Part shown: positions 35,510-44,648 of the stretch, piece by piece | Position numbering within the stretch: the first letter of the stretch is position 1 | Layout of the letters: every line of letters begins with the position of its first letter | Origin: Nitrospirales bacterium | GTDB lineage: Bacteria > Nitrospirota > Nitrospiria > Nitrospirales > UBA8639 | Direction of reading: 5' to 3' | DNA: 64,000 bases | NCBI GenBank assembly: GCA_031315865.1 | Contig: JALDRJ010000002.1 | Span: 620,001 to 684,000, forward strand | The notes under the pieces: generated by a model | Database searches by the model: none | Seen by the model: the letters and a program-made list of their open reading frames with translations, nothing else | What the model was told of the DNA's origin: nothing | Translations under genes and position numbers: made by a program

Positions 35510-36760
35510 TTAATCCGTCCACGCTTTAAAGACGAGACAGGCATTCACTCCGCCAAATCCAAACGCATTGGACACGGCGGCGCTAACGTGTATATCGCGG
35601 GGTTTGTCAGGAATATAATCTAAATCACAGTCGGGATCCGGAGTCTGAATGTTGATCGTTGGCGGCAATCGACCTTCTTTCAAGGCCAGTGTGGTAAATA
35701 CTGACTCGATGCCTCCGGCCGCGCCTAACAGATGACCAGTCATGGACTTCGTCGAACTGACAGGAATGGAATACGCTCGCTCACCGAACACTTGTTTGAT
35801 GACACGCGTCTCAACGGCATCTGCAAAGGTGGATGTTCCATGGGCATTGATATATCCGATATCGGCTTTCGAGACGCCCGAATCCTTGATCGCTTTCTCT
35901 AAACATTTCGTGGCGCCCCCTCCATCGTCAGGCGGGGCGGTGATATGATAGGCATCACTATTCATGGCGTAACCAGCGACTTCCGCATAGATGGTGGCCC
36001 CACGGGACCGGGCCTGCTCGAATTCCTCCAACACCAAAATTCCAGCTCCTTCGCCGATGACGAATCCGTCTCGGTCTTTATCAAACGGGCGACTCGCATG
36101 TTCCGGATCGTCATTTCTTCTGGACAAGGCTTTCGCCGAGGCAAACCCGGCCAGCGCCGTTGAGCAAATCGTACTTTCCGCTCCACCAACGATCATCGCA
36201 TCAGCTTCTCCGTATTGGATTAAACGAAACCCGTCACCGATACAGTTATTGCCCGATGCACAGGCCGTCACCGCGCATGAATTGGGGCCTTTGGCTCCAA
36301 ATCTCATAGCAATTTGCCCAGAGGCCAAATTGATGATGACCATGGGAATATAGAACGGCGTGACCCGTTCCGGCCCTCGCTGGAGTAAGACTTTGTGGTA
36401 ATGCTCAATCGCCGGCAACCCGCCAATTCCCGATCCCACATAGACCCCGACACGATCCTCATTGTCCGACGTGATCTCAAGCTTGGCATCATCCATCGCT
36501 TCCTGACTTGCGGCCAGCGCGTAATGGATGAAGGTATCCATTTTTTTAATTTCTTTTTTTTCGATGAAGTCCGCTGGATCAAAGCCCTTGACTTCACCGG
36601 CGATACGAGAGGGAAAATTCGTCGCGTCGAAACGTGTAATATGTCCAATCCCGGACTTCCCCGCACACAGCGCATTCCAGGTTTGACCCACTCCGATACC
36701 CAGTGGGGTAACGAGTCCTACTCCAGTCACGACCACTCGTCGTTTCGCGTGATACGTCAT
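35510..36760 (-). CDS. fabF: 3-oxoacyl-[acyl-carrier-protein] synthase II
   Basis: About 416 residues; extends fatty acids by condensing acyl-ACP with malonyl-ACP. The catalytic triad is visible: Cys in AVTACASGNNCIGDG, His in NAHGTSTFADAVE and His in SMTGHLLGAAGGIE. The start taken is MTYHAKRRVVVTGVGLVTPL at 36760; six codons upstream is another ATG with similar support. The C-terminal end NAFGFGGVNACLVF is typical. It lies 138 bases after acpP. Confidence 0.96.
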   Translation of the reverse strand: MTYHAKRRVVVTGVGLVTPLGIGVGQTWNALCAGKSGIGHITRFDATNFPSRIAGEVKGFDPADFIEKKEIKKMDTFIHYALAASQEAMDDAKLEITSDNEDRVGVYVGSGIGGLPAIEHYHKVLLQRGPERVTPFYIPMVIINLASGQIAMRFGAKGPNSCAVTACASGNNCIGDGFRLIQYGEADAMIVGGAESTICSTALAGFASAKALSRRNDDPEHASRPFDKDRDGFVIGEGAGILVLEEFEQARSRGATIYAEVAGYAMNSDAYHITAPPDDGGGATKCLEKAIKDSGVSKADIGYINAHGTSTFADAVETRVIKQVFGERAYSIPVSSTKSMTGHLLGAAGGIESVFTTLALKEGRLPPTINIQTPDPDCDLDYIPDKPRDIHVSAAVSNAFGFGGVNACLVFKAWTD

Positions 36761-36898
36761 GACATCATCTAACCTCAATATTTAAAAACGTGAAATATAG
36801 ATACCCGGCAGGCAGGTCGCAACACGACTGGCTCGTATGTGGCACCTCACTCTCGAAAGCCTTCAGTCCAAGCCCAAAGCCCATTCTCCGTTCGATTA

Positions 36899-37129
36899 TT
36901 AGACCTTATCTTTGATGAAATCAATAGCTCCGCCGACTGTCTGAATTTTTTCTGCATCCTCGTCAGGAATCTCAACGTCAAACTCTTCTTCTAACGCCAT
37001 AACCAATTCAACGGTGTCGAGCGAATCCGCGCCGAGATCGTCAACAAACTTAGCTTCAGGAACAACTTCCTCTTCTTCTACGCCCAATTGTTCAGCGATA
37101 ATTTTCTTAATCCGATCTTGCACTTCCAT
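36899..37129 (-). CDS. acpP: Acyl carrier protein
   Basis: A 76-residue acidic carrier that holds growing acyl chains on a phosphopantetheine arm. The attachment serine is Ser36 in [18 protein letters not shown]. The start at 37129 ([16 protein letters not shown]) is preferred over an upstream in-frame ATG because AGGAGGAGG lies just before it and the protein then has the usual length. It lies between fabG and fabF. Confidence 0.97.
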   Translation of the reverse strand: MEVQDRIKKIIAEQLGVEEEEVVPEAKFVDDLGADSLDTVELVMALEEEFDVEIPDEDAEKIQTVGGAIDFIKDKV

Positions 37130-37205
37130 AACCCATCCTCCTCCTGTCAGTTTATAACTTGAGTAGCCATTCACCGGAAACGTTGTTATACCACTTTACC
37201 GTGAA

Positions 37206-37952
37206 TCATGCCATGTGCATGCCTCCATTGACATGCAGCACCTGACCTGTAACATAACCCGCCGCATCAGATGCTAAAAAACACACCGCCTCTGCGACAT
37301 CAGACGGCTGCCCCAAACGTTGTAACGGAATTTGCTTCAAGAGCGCATCTTTGACATCTTGAGAAAGCCCCTGCGTCATCGCGGTATCAATGAATCCTGG
37401 GGCGACGGCATTCACCGTGACGGTGCGACTGGCATATTCTCGCGCGACGGTTTTGGTAAATCCAATGACGGCTGCCTTTGATGCCGCATAGTTGGCTTGA
37501 CCGATATTCCCGATCGCTCCCACGATTGAGGCGATATTGATAATTCGGCCCGAGCGTTGTTTACTCATTGATGTGAGGCATGCCTTGGTGCAATGAAAGG
37601 TTCCCGTCAGATTCACTTGCAACACAAGATTCCAATCTTCCTCTTTCATACGCATCAAGAGGCCATCTCTAGTAATACCTGCGTTATTGACCAAAATATC
37701 TACATGACCCCATTCTTTCAGTACTTGGTCTATGTGCGACTTCACTGAATCCCATTCTGCGACATTAACAGGAAGGGCTAGCCCTCGCCGCCCTTTCTCG
37801 TGAATAGCCTCGACCGTTTCTCGACAGCGGTCGACATCCAGGTCCATGACCACGACATCGGCTCCATCCCGAGCCAGGCATATAGCAATCGTTTGGCCAA
37901 TGCCCTGTGCGGCACCTGTCACAACTGCAACTTTTCCTTCCAAAGACATCAT
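37206..37952 (-). CDS. fabG: 3-oxoacyl-[acyl-carrier-protein] reductase
   Basis: A 248-residue short-chain dehydrogenase that reduces beta-ketoacyl-ACP with NADPH. It has the cofactor motif VTGAAQGIGQTIA (11-23), the NNAG motif (VNNAGITRDGLLMRM) and the catalytic YAASKAAVIGFTK with a Y-x3-K spacing. The end DAAGYVTGQVLHVNGGMHMA is typical FabG. It lies between fabD and acpP. Confidence 0.96.
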   Translation of the reverse strand: MMSLEGKVAVVTGAAQGIGQTIAICLARDGADVVVMDLDVDRCRETVEAIHEKGRRGLALPVNVAEWDSVKSHIDQVLKEWGHVDILVNNAGITRDGLLMRMKEEDWNLVLQVNLTGTFHCTKACLTSMSKQRSGRIINIASIVGAIGNIGQANYAASKAAVIGFTKTVAREYASRTVTVNAVAPGFIDTAMTQGLSQDVKDALLKQIPLQRLGQPSDVAEAVCFLASDAAGYVTGQVLHVNGGMHMA

Positions 37953-37991
37953 GATATCTCCGTAAGCCTTACAACATTCCCGTGAAGCCCA

Positions 37992-38942
37992 TCACAGACC
38001 CAGTGATGAGCGAGCGGTCTCGAACGATTGAGGATCCTCCACGTTCATGAGCTTGGCTTGAGGAAGAATCCGCTTCACCAACCCAGACAATACTTTTCCG
38101 GGCCCAACCTCAACAAATGTTTCAACTCCCATTTCGCCCATTCGCTGAATTGACTGCGACCATAAAACCGGAGAGGGCAATTGACGAATCAATGAAGCAC
38201 GCAGCTCTTGAGCGTGCCGCAAAGGTTTCGCCTCTGCATTATTGATGAGCGGCACCCGCAAATCCGTCCAATGAAGAGCGTCTATGTCTGCCCGTAGACG
38301 ATCAGCCGCGATTTGCATGAGCGACGTATGAACCGGAACGCTCACGGGAAGCGGCAGAACCTTGCGTGCGCCTCGATCTTTTAACAGCGTCGCGGCATGC
38401 TCGACAGCGACTTTTTCTCCAGCGATCACTGTCTGCCCAGGACAGTTAAAATTGGCAGGCGAGACAATCCCATGCGATTGCGCATCCTGGCAAGCTCGCT
38501 CAACCTCTTCTGTCGATATTCCTAGCACGGCCATCACAAGACCTCGCCCTGAGGTCACTGCCTCGGCCATATACTGTCCTCGTTTCTGTACCAATCTGAC
38601 GGCATCAGCATATCCAAGGCCTCCTGCCGCAACGATAGCTGAGTATTCACCAAGGCTATGCCCTGCCACGGCTATAGGCTTCAATTGAACCTGATCGAAT
38701 AGCGACAACGCAGCAAGACTCACGACCAACAGAGCTGGTTGCGTATATTCGGTGAGATTGAGTTTTTCCGAAGGCCCTTCAAAGCATAATTTGGCTACGT
38801 CATATCCCAAGACATCGCTGGCCTCTTGATAGCGCCTTCGAACATTCGGTTCAGTTTCATACAACGCGCGGCCCATCCCCACGCTCTGAGACCCCTGTCC
38901 GGGAAACAATAACCCTACGGCTTGCATCAGTGATTCACCCAT
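37992..38942 (-). CDS. fabD: Malonyl-CoA:ACP transacylase
   Basis: About 316 residues; loads malonate onto ACP. The active-site serine is in AVAGHSLGEYSAIVAAGGL, and the N-terminal LLFPGQGSQSVGMG is typical. The catalytic His is in SVPVHTSLM. Two starts five codons apart are possible; the downstream ATG at 38927 has GGGTGA close by. It precedes fabG. Confidence 0.95.
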   Translation of the reverse strand: MGESLMQAVGLLFPGQGSQSVGMGRALYETEPNVRRRYQEASDVLGYDVAKLCFEGPSEKLNLTEYTQPALLVVSLAALSLFDQVQLKPIAVAGHSLGEYSAIVAAGGLGYADAVRLVQKRGQYMAEAVTSGRGLVMAVLGISTEEVERACQDAQSHGIVSPANFNCPGQTVIAGEKVAVEHAATLLKDRGARKVLPLPVSVPVHTSLMQIAADRLRADIDALHWTDLRVPLINNAEAKPLRHAQELRASLIRQLPSPVLWSQSIQRMGEMGVETFVEVGPGKVLSGLVKRILPQAKLMNVEDPQSFETARSSLGL

Positions 38943-39062
38943 CGAGCAATATGCCTCTCATGATTTTTCTCTGCCTTCTCATGAGACGTGTTGCGTTGCT
39001 GCACTCCGCCCGAATACCCTGTATCACCGTACGGACCTTTCCAGGGATAATGAGACAAAAAG

Positions 39063-39878
39063 CTAGTCAACGATAAACTCTCCTCCATCAACACAAATGA
39101 CATTGCCCGTAATCCACTGACTCTTCGGTTGACTCAACAGTCCGATGGCATCCGCAACATCTTGTGGCAGCGTTAAACGCCCTGATGGATTTTTCCGCTT
39201 GGCAAGGGTAAGCATCTCATCAGAACCGGGAATTTTTCGCAAGGCCGGAGTATCCGTCACGCCGGCCATGATTGAATTCACGGTAATGCCCAAAGGCGCA
39301 AGTTCAAGGGCAAGCTGTCGGGTATGCGATTCTAGCGCAGACTTAGCGGCAGAGACGGCCCCGTACGTTCGCCACACCCTGGCCCCGCCTGCACTGGTCA
39401 TGGAAAAAATTCGACCACCTCGCCCCATCAAGTGCTTTTCGAGAAGGTCCTGCGTCCAATACACTAAACTATTCGCCATGACATCCAGGGTCATATCGAC
39501 TTGCGACTTCGAAACAGCTTCGGCTTGCGACTGTGCGATAAAGGGTTTGAGCGTCCCAAAAGCTAATGAATGCATTAACACACGGATCACGATGGGAGAC
39601 CCTAGCTCATCACCCTTAGCTTGAATCGCCGCAAGAATTTCCTGACGTTTCTCAGCATCTGCCGCGTTGGCGTTAAAAAAGATCGCCGATCGGCCGCGGT
39701 TACGAATCTCTTGCGTAATGCGTTCAACGTTGGGAAGCGTTGATTTCCGGTCCAAATGCACACCAAAGATATTGAGTCCTAACGAAGCCAATTCCAAGGC
39801 CACAGATTCACCGAATCCACTCGAGGCTCCTAATATCAGCGCCCATTCCCCCTCTAACGGCTTAATGCTCTCTGTCAT
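39063..39878 (-). CDS. SDR protein, probable enoyl-ACP reductase (FabI/FabL type)
   Basis: A 271-residue short-chain dehydrogenase. The cofactor site is LGASSGFGESVALEL (16-30). The catalytic motif is YGAVSAAK, Tyr172 and Lys179, i.e. Y-x6-K, which distinguishes FabI/FabL enoyl reductases from FabG (Y-x3-K). MHSLAFG (102-108) also resembles the FabI substrate-side motif. The gene sits between fabH and fabD in an otherwise complete fatty-acid cluster with no other enoyl reductase, so it probably performs the last step of each elongation cycle. Being a different SDR remains possible. Confidence 0.75.
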   Translation of the reverse strand: MTESIKPLEGEWALILGASSGFGESVALELASLGLNIFGVHLDRKSTLPNVERITQEIRNRGRSAIFFNANAADAEKRQEILAAIQAKGDELGSPIVIRVLMHSLAFGTLKPFIAQSQAEAVSKSQVDMTLDVMANSLVYWTQDLLEKHLMGRGGRIFSMTSAGGARVWRTYGAVSAAKSALESHTRQLALELAPLGITVNSIMAGVTDTPALRKIPGSDEMLTLAKRKNPSGRLTLPQDVADAIGLLSQPKSQWITGNVICVDGGEFIVD

Positions 39879-39953
39879 GACTCCCCCTCTTCCCAGGCGA
39901 GAAATTCTTCACCATTACTTTTCCAGTTGGATTATTGTTCGTTCGTTGATCCG

Positions 39954-40928
39954 TTACCAGCGGATCAGCGCGGAAGCCCACGTCAGTCCTGCGCCAAAAG
40001 CGGCCAACAAGACCAGACTACCAGTATGAATTTTCCCTGTTCGAACGGCTTCATCCAGCGCTAAAGGAATCGATGCCGCAGACGTGTTTCCGAATCGATC
40101 AAGATTCACGACAGTTTTTTCGATTGGGAACTTCAGTCGTTGGGCCACGGCTTTCAGAATCCGGATGTTGGCTTGATGCGGGACAAAAACGTTAACATCC
40201 GCTATCGTTCGTTGATTGAACGCTAAGACTTCCCTGACGGCTTCTTCCATCGTTTTGACCGCCACCTTAAATGTTTCGTTCCCTTTCATTTTGACAAACT
40301 GCAGCTTTTGCTTCATGGTGTCTTCCGATGCAGGATAACGCGATCCGCCACCGGGAACCTCTATTAATTCCGCATGCTCCCCATTCGCATGCAGATGAAT
40401 GGATTCAACGTGGCTGGTGCCTTCCGATTCCCCGACCACGACCGCGCCTGCGCCATCGCCAAACAAGACACAGGTATTACGGTCTGTCCAATCCGTAATC
40501 GAGGACATGACTTCGGCTCCAATAACAAGCACATATTTCATGCCTGTTCTCACATACGAATCAGCCAGAGCCAGAGCGTAGACAAATCCACAACAGGCTG
40601 CGTTCAGGTCAAATGCCGCGGCTCGAGTCGCTCCGATCTTGTGCTGCACGAAACAAGCCGTTGAGGGAAGGGGAGCATCTCCGGTACAGGTCGCCACGAT
40701 AATCAGATCGACCTGAGACGCCTCTATCCCCGCTTGTTTTAAGGCATGACGTGCCGCATGCGAAGCCAAATCGGAACAGGCTTCCTCTTTTTCAACTAGT
40801 CGGCGTTCACGAATGCCGGTTCGCTCCACAATCCATGAATCAGACGTATCCACCATTTTTTCGAGGTCCGCATTCGTCAGAATACGGGCAGGAACGTATG
40901 AACCCGTCCCAAGAATTTGGCTATTCAT
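39954..40928 (-). CDS. fabH: 3-oxoacyl-[acyl-carrier-protein] synthase III
   Basis: A 324-residue enzyme that starts fatty-acid synthesis from acetyl-CoA and malonyl-ACP. The catalytic residues are visible: Cys in DLNAACCGFVYAL, His in FVPHQANIRI and Asn in DRFGNTSAASIPLAL. The ATG start overlaps the plsX stop by four bases (ATGA), showing translational coupling. Confidence 0.96.
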   Translation of the reverse strand: MNSQILGTGSYVPARILTNADLEKMVDTSDSWIVERTGIRERRLVEKEEACSDLASHAARHALKQAGIEASQVDLIIVATCTGDAPLPSTACFVQHKIGATRAAAFDLNAACCGFVYALALADSYVRTGMKYVLVIGAEVMSSITDWTDRNTCVLFGDGAGAVVVGESEGTSHVESIHLHANGEHAELIEVPGGGSRYPASEDTMKQKLQFVKMKGNETFKVAVKTMEEAVREVLAFNQRTIADVNVFVPHQANIRILKAVAQRLKFPIEKTVVNLDRFGNTSAASIPLALDEAVRTGKIHTGSLVLLAAFGAGLTWASALIRW

Positions 40929-41956
40929 GACTGTGCTATTGGTGAATTTTCCGGTGTGGAAACCTTCAGACCTTCTGCTATATCGGCACGTAGCTGCTCG
41001 ACGAACCCGCCATCAGCTAGTTTGTGAGCTCGGCATATCGCATTTTTAATCGCTTTGGCCGATGAACGTCCATGACAAATCATGCTGATCCCGTTTACTC
41101 CGAGTAACGGCGCTCCGCCAAATTCCGCATAGTCAGTCCTCCGACGCAATCGAAGCAATGGACCGGCGATAAACAGATAGGTCATGCGTCCAAGACGCGA
41201 TTGAGCGATTTCTTTCATCAACATTTTCTTAATGGCGTCAGCAAGACCCTCAGAAATCTTCAAAGCCACGTTTCCCAGAAACCCGTCACACACGATCACA
41301 TCGGCATTGCCGCTATAGACGTCACGCCCTTCAATGTTACCGATGAAATTAATCGGACTGTTTTTCAACAGACGGAATGCTTCTTTTGTGACTTCGTTGC
41401 CCTTGGTATCCTCTTCTCCAATGCTTAAGATTCCGACTCTCGGCTTCTCCAAGTCCAATACATACTTCCCATACTCATTCCCCATTATCCCAAACTGATA
41501 CAACTGTTCAGCCGTGCAGTCTACCGTCGCACCGACATCTAACATCACTGCATTTCCTTGACGTGTTGGAAGACTCGCCGCGATAGCCGGACGTTCCACA
41601 CCTGGAATTTTACTCAGCAAAAACACCGCTGACACCATCGTCGCACCGGTATTACCAGCACTTACGACGGCTTGGGCTTCACCCATTTTCACGAGGTTAG
41701 TCGCGACCCAGATTGAAGAATCTCGTTTTTTCCGTGCAATAGAGGCGGGAAGTTCATGCATGCCGACTGCTTGTGATGCATGACAGACTTCTAACGAAGA
41801 TTTCCTCCCCTTGATGGTATCAAGATGAGCGTGAATCTTCTCCTGGTCTCCAACCAAAATGATTTGGTCACCAAGCTCTTTGGCGGCTTGTATCGCACCA
41901 TCAACGAGTGGGGCTAATCCGTGGTCTCCCCCCATCGCGTCGAGTGCAATTTTCAT
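40925..41956 (-). CDS. plsX: Phosphate acyltransferase PlsX
   Basis: A 343-residue enzyme that makes acyl-phosphate from acyl-ACP for phospholipid synthesis through PlsY. Conserved: MKIALDAMGGDHGLAPLVDG, SAGNTGATMVSAVFLL, MLDVGATVDCTAEQL and GASPLLGVNG (here GGAPLLGVNGISMICHG). It lies between rpmF and fabH, the standard rpmF-plsX-fabH order. Confidence 0.96.
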   Translation of the reverse strand: MKIALDAMGGDHGLAPLVDGAIQAAKELGDQIILVGDQEKIHAHLDTIKGRKSSLEVCHASQAVGMHELPASIARKKRDSSIWVATNLVKMGEAQAVVSAGNTGATMVSAVFLLSKIPGVERPAIAASLPTRQGNAVMLDVGATVDCTAEQLYQFGIMGNEYGKYVLDLEKPRVGILSIGEEDTKGNEVTKEAFRLLKNSPINFIGNIEGRDVYSGNADVIVCDGFLGNVALKISEGLADAIKKMLMKEIAQSRLGRMTYLFIAGPLLRLRRRTDYAEFGGAPLLGVNGISMICHGRSSAKAIKNAICRAHKLADGGFVEQLRADIAEGLKVSTPENSPIAQS

Positions 41957-42002
41957 AGTCCTTGTGAAATTCGGTGGGTCACAAGATGGGAAGATCTACG
42001 TC

Positions 42003-42185
42003 TTATCCCTCTTCCACTGCAATGATGGCCATTCCCTTGTATGTTCCGCAATTCAAGCATGTCGTATGGGGCAGCTTTGGTTCATGGCATTGTGGGCAGA
42101 GAGAAAGATTCGGGGGTGTCAGCTTAATTTGACCTCGCCGCTTATCACGGCGAGCACGTGAGATTTTATGTTTGGGATTCGCCAT
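42003..42185 (-). CDS. rpmF: 50S ribosomal protein L32
   Basis: A 60-residue zinc-ribbon ribosomal protein. It starts MANPKHKISRARRDKRR and has CPQCHEPKLPHTTCLNCGTY with two CxxC pairs. It sits between yceD and plsX, the classical yceD-rpmF-plsX arrangement. Confidence 0.97.
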   Translation of the reverse strand: MANPKHKISRARRDKRRGQIKLTPPNLSLCPQCHEPKLPHTTCLNCGTYKGMAIIAVEEG

Positions 42186-42252
42186 TGGACATGTACCTTC
42201 CTATCTGAGGGAGTGGTCGCTCTGTACTAAACAGCCATTCTACTTGCACGTA

Positions 42253-42846
42253 TTAAAGAGTTTCTTTGAATTGCCGTAAGGCCGTCATCATGGGGGAAAA
42301 CTGTACAACCTCATCGCAGGTACATGATGCATGATTGCGGTTTATACCACAACGTTCGCATAATCCTCGACATTCAGGCTGACAAATTTTTTGAATTGGG
42401 GTATTCAGTATACACTGTTCACGTAACATTTCACATAATGTAATGTGATGGTCACGATACGTATACACATCGTCGAGATGTTCAAGCCCAATATCCACTA
42501 ATTCTTCATCGAGTGCGTTCACGTCCACGTTCGGTTCCGACGCGATGGAGGCGTCCTGGAAAATCCCTACACAAGGGAGAACGATTTGGTCTTCATATTC
42601 ACTTAAACATCGTACGCATTGACGTATCATCGTCCCCGACAATGTACCCTTTACACCGATCCCATCAGTCCCCTTCTGCACGTCGCAATCTACATGCAAG
42701 GCATCGAGTATACGTCCTTCATCCGCGGTTAGTTCGAGATCTTCCTGAGTGACATCACAGGATAAATGAAAACCGTCTTCAGGAACATCCTGAACCCGAA
42801 ATTTTAAGGAATTCGGTGTAGGCGCGAGATGTTTTTTAGCCATCAT
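42253..42846 (-). CDS. yceD: YceD/DUF177 family protein
   Basis: About 197 residues. DUF177 proteins are encoded with rpmF and are linked to 23S rRNA maturation in plants and E. coli. Cys-containing motifs typical of this family are visible: IRQCVRCLSEYEDQ and CQPECRGLCERCGINRNHAS with a following CTCDE. The start is at ATGATGGCTAAAAAACATC, where GGGAG lies five bases upstream; an earlier TTG is less likely. Its placement next to rpmF supports the call. Confidence 0.88.
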   Translation of the reverse strand: MMAKKHLAPTPNSLKFRVQDVPEDGFHLSCDVTQEDLELTADEGRILDALHVDCDVQKGTDGIGVKGTLSGTMIRQCVRCLSEYEDQIVLPCVGIFQDASIASEPNVDVNALDEELVDIGLEHLDDVYTYRDHHITLCEMLREQCILNTPIQKICQPECRGLCERCGINRNHASCTCDEVVQFSPMMTALRQFKETL

Positions 42847-42911
42847 CACGACTCCCAACGTCTAACTCCCCGACAGAGGTATGAGTCTACTATCATCGAG
42901 GAGCGAGGCCT

Positions 42912-43139
42912 CTATCGTTCTTCAGCGAACGAAAGCAACGCAATCTGCCTCGCTCGCTTGATCGCAACCGTTAAACGCCGCTGGTGTCGCAAGCAATTTC
43001 CAGACGTTCGTCGTGGAATAATACGACCACGCTCTGTTAAGAAATTTCTAAGTAACCCTACGTCCTTGTAATCCAGCGGGGTGCTATCGTGGCAAAATCG
43101 ACAGAGGCGTCGTCGTTGAAATAATCGTCCACGTTCCAC
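42912..43139 (-). CDS. rpsR: 30S ribosomal protein S18
   Basis: A 75-residue small-subunit protein that pairs with S6. It shows [20 protein letters not shown] and [20 protein letters not shown] followed by [18 protein letters not shown]. The start is GTG at 43139, with AGGAGA eight bases upstream. It follows ssb in the rpsF-ssb-rpsR unit. Some Cys are retained (C+ form). Confidence 0.97.
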   Translation of the reverse strand: MERGRLFQRRRLCRFCHDSTPLDYKDVGLLRNFLTERGRIIPRRTSGNCLRHQRRLTVAIKRARQIALLSFAEER

Positions 43140-43163
43140 TAATAGATTCTCCTCATTTAGTCT

Positions 43164-43565
43164 CTAGGAATAATATTCCGATTCGTACGAATGATGGTCT
43201 TCTCCAGGATCCGTCTCTCCAACCCCTTGCTGTGGACTACGTTTTGGCAAGAATGTGACATTTTGAGCCACGATTTCATGCTTGCTACGCTTTTGCCCAT
43301 CTTCGGTTTCCCAACGACGTTGTTGAAGGCGTCCATCCACGATCGCCCCATCGCCCTTGCTCAAATATTGGCCGCAATGTTCGGCCTGACGTCCAAAAAC
43401 AACGACGTCAATATAACAAACTTCTTCCTTAGGTTCGTCGGCCTGACGATAACGCCGATTGACCGCTAAAGGAAAATTGACGACTGGCGTCCCACTAGGG
43501 GTATATCGCAACTCGGGATTTCTCGTAAGATTCCCAATAAGAATGACCTTATTGAACCCGACCAT
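43164..43565 (-). CDS. ssb: Single-stranded DNA-binding protein
   Basis: A 133-residue OB-fold protein that protects single-stranded DNA during replication and repair. N-terminal MVGFNKVILIGNLTRNPELR and the core VAVFGRQAEHC-like YIDVVVFGRQAEHCGQYLSK are typical. The usual acidic DDDIPF-type tip is not present: the C-terminus reads GEDHHSYESEYYS, acidic/aromatic but different. It overlaps the end of rpsF by 17 bases. Confidence 0.93.
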   Translation of the reverse strand: MVGFNKVILIGNLTRNPELRYTPSGTPVVNFPLAVNRRYRQADEPKEEVCYIDVVVFGRQAEHCGQYLSKGDGAIVDGRLQQRRWETEDGQKRSKHEIVAQNVTFLPKRSPQQGVGETDPGEDHHSYESEYYS

Positions 43566-43911
43566 CTGCTGATCCCGCTCCTACTTCGGCCTTCTCAACT
43601 TTTTCGCCCGCTGATTTCAACAACTCTGGTTGAATTTCCACTGTCAAGAATTTCATAATTCCATCTTCCATACGATGGAAACGCTCTAATTCATTAACGG
43701 CATTACCTTTTCCCTGAAATTGTATGATTAGATAGGTTCCTCGTCGTTCATGCTGAACATCATAAGCCAATTTCTTTTTCCCTTCATTGATCACATGAAG
43801 GACGGAAGCTTCAGCTCGTACAATGGTTTCAGAAATTTTTTCGATTAATTTCGAAACGTCGTCATCAGGCAGTGACGGAGAAAGAATACAGACTGACTCA
43901 TAAATCTTCAT
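43549..43911 (-). CDS. rpsF: 30S ribosomal protein S6
   Basis: A 120-residue small-subunit protein that binds 16S rRNA with S18. It begins MKIYESVCILSPSLPDDDVS and contains KKLAYDVQHERRGTYLIIQF. The C-terminal tail is charged and slightly longer than in E. coli. First gene of the rpsF-ssb-rpsR-yceD-rpmF-plsX-fab string. Confidence 0.96.
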   Translation of the reverse strand: MKIYESVCILSPSLPDDDVSKLIEKISETIVRAEASVLHVINEGKKKLAYDVQHERRGTYLIIQFQGKGNAVNELERFHRMEDGIMKFLTVEIQPELLKSAGEKVEKAEVGAGSADGRVQ

Positions 43912-43990
43912 AAAGTAATCCTCAACCGAATCGCTTAGATAGTTTCGTCAAGTTGGAAGGACAAGAAATGGACGGTATCACAGGTAAAAA

Positions 43991-44038
43991 GAAAGTGTCA
44001 AACCAATAAGTTATGGAGATTTTCTCCCTGACACTTTC
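43991..44038 (-). terminator. Nested hairpin followed by T-run, terminator or leader element
   Basis: GAAAGTGTCA (43991-44000) and TGACACTTTC (44029-44038) form a perfect 10-bp inverted repeat; inside lies GGAGA-TTT-TCTCC (44015-44027). Read on the minus strand, the stem is followed by TTTTTACC. It sits between pth (upstream) and rpsF (downstream), so it could end the prs-rplY-pth transcript or attenuate rpsF. Confidence 0.55.
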
Positions 44039-44063
44039 ACGCCCCTCGAGTCACAGGGTTATC

Positions 44064-44645
44064 TCAGGCAATGTCCCCTGGATTCCGCCGAGTATGAAAC
44101 TGATTCATAGCTTGCTCAACGCCGTCACGAGCGAGCGTCTCCAGAGCATCGGCCGTTCGTTCGAAAATTTTGGGCAACTCCGAGCATTCCGCGGAAGAAA
44201 ATGGAGTAAGCACATAATCCACCACCTCAACGCCAGTAGGAGGGCGGTCGATACCAATTTTCAAACGGCTAAACTCATCGGTTTCTAAGCCTGACAAAAG
44301 AGACCGTATGCCATTATGACCTCCAGCCCCGCCTCGCGTCTTAAAGCGCAATGTCCCAAAAGGTAAATCCAAATCGTCATACACAATAACCAGCTCGCGG
44401 GTCTCGAGAGCGGCATGACGAACCAGTTCCCCAACGACTACGCCCATTTGGTTCATCCATGTTTGAGGCAAGATAAGATGAACGGGTTTGCCACCGATTA
44501 TCCCCATTCCCTGATAGGCCTGAAAGCTAAGACTCAGCGAGATGTGCTGCTTTTCAGCAAGATACTCGACGGCCATTCGTCCAATATTATGACGAGTCGA
44601 CGAATACCCAGGGCCTGGATTGCCAAGACCAATAATTCGGAGCAA
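44064..44645 (-). CDS. pth: Peptidyl-tRNA hydrolase
   Basis: A 193-residue enzyme that frees tRNA from dropped peptidyl-tRNAs. N-terminal GLGNPGPGYSSTRHNIGRMA (6-25) includes the catalytic His and Asn; LPQTWMNQMGVVV, VYDDLDLPFGTLRFKTRGGA and GGHNGIRSLLS complete the family signature. The start at 44645 is three bases beyond the rplY stop. The rplY-pth pairing is widely conserved. Confidence 0.96.
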   Translation of the reverse strand: MLRIIGLGNPGPGYSSTRHNIGRMAVEYLAEKQHISLSLSFQAYQGMGIIGGKPVHLILPQTWMNQMGVVVGELVRHAALETRELVIVYDDLDLPFGTLRFKTRGGAGGHNGIRSLLSGLETDEFSRLKIGIDRPPTGVEVVDYVLTPFSSAECSELPKIFERTADALETLARDGVEQAMNQFHTRRNPGDIA

Positions 44646-44648
44646 CGA

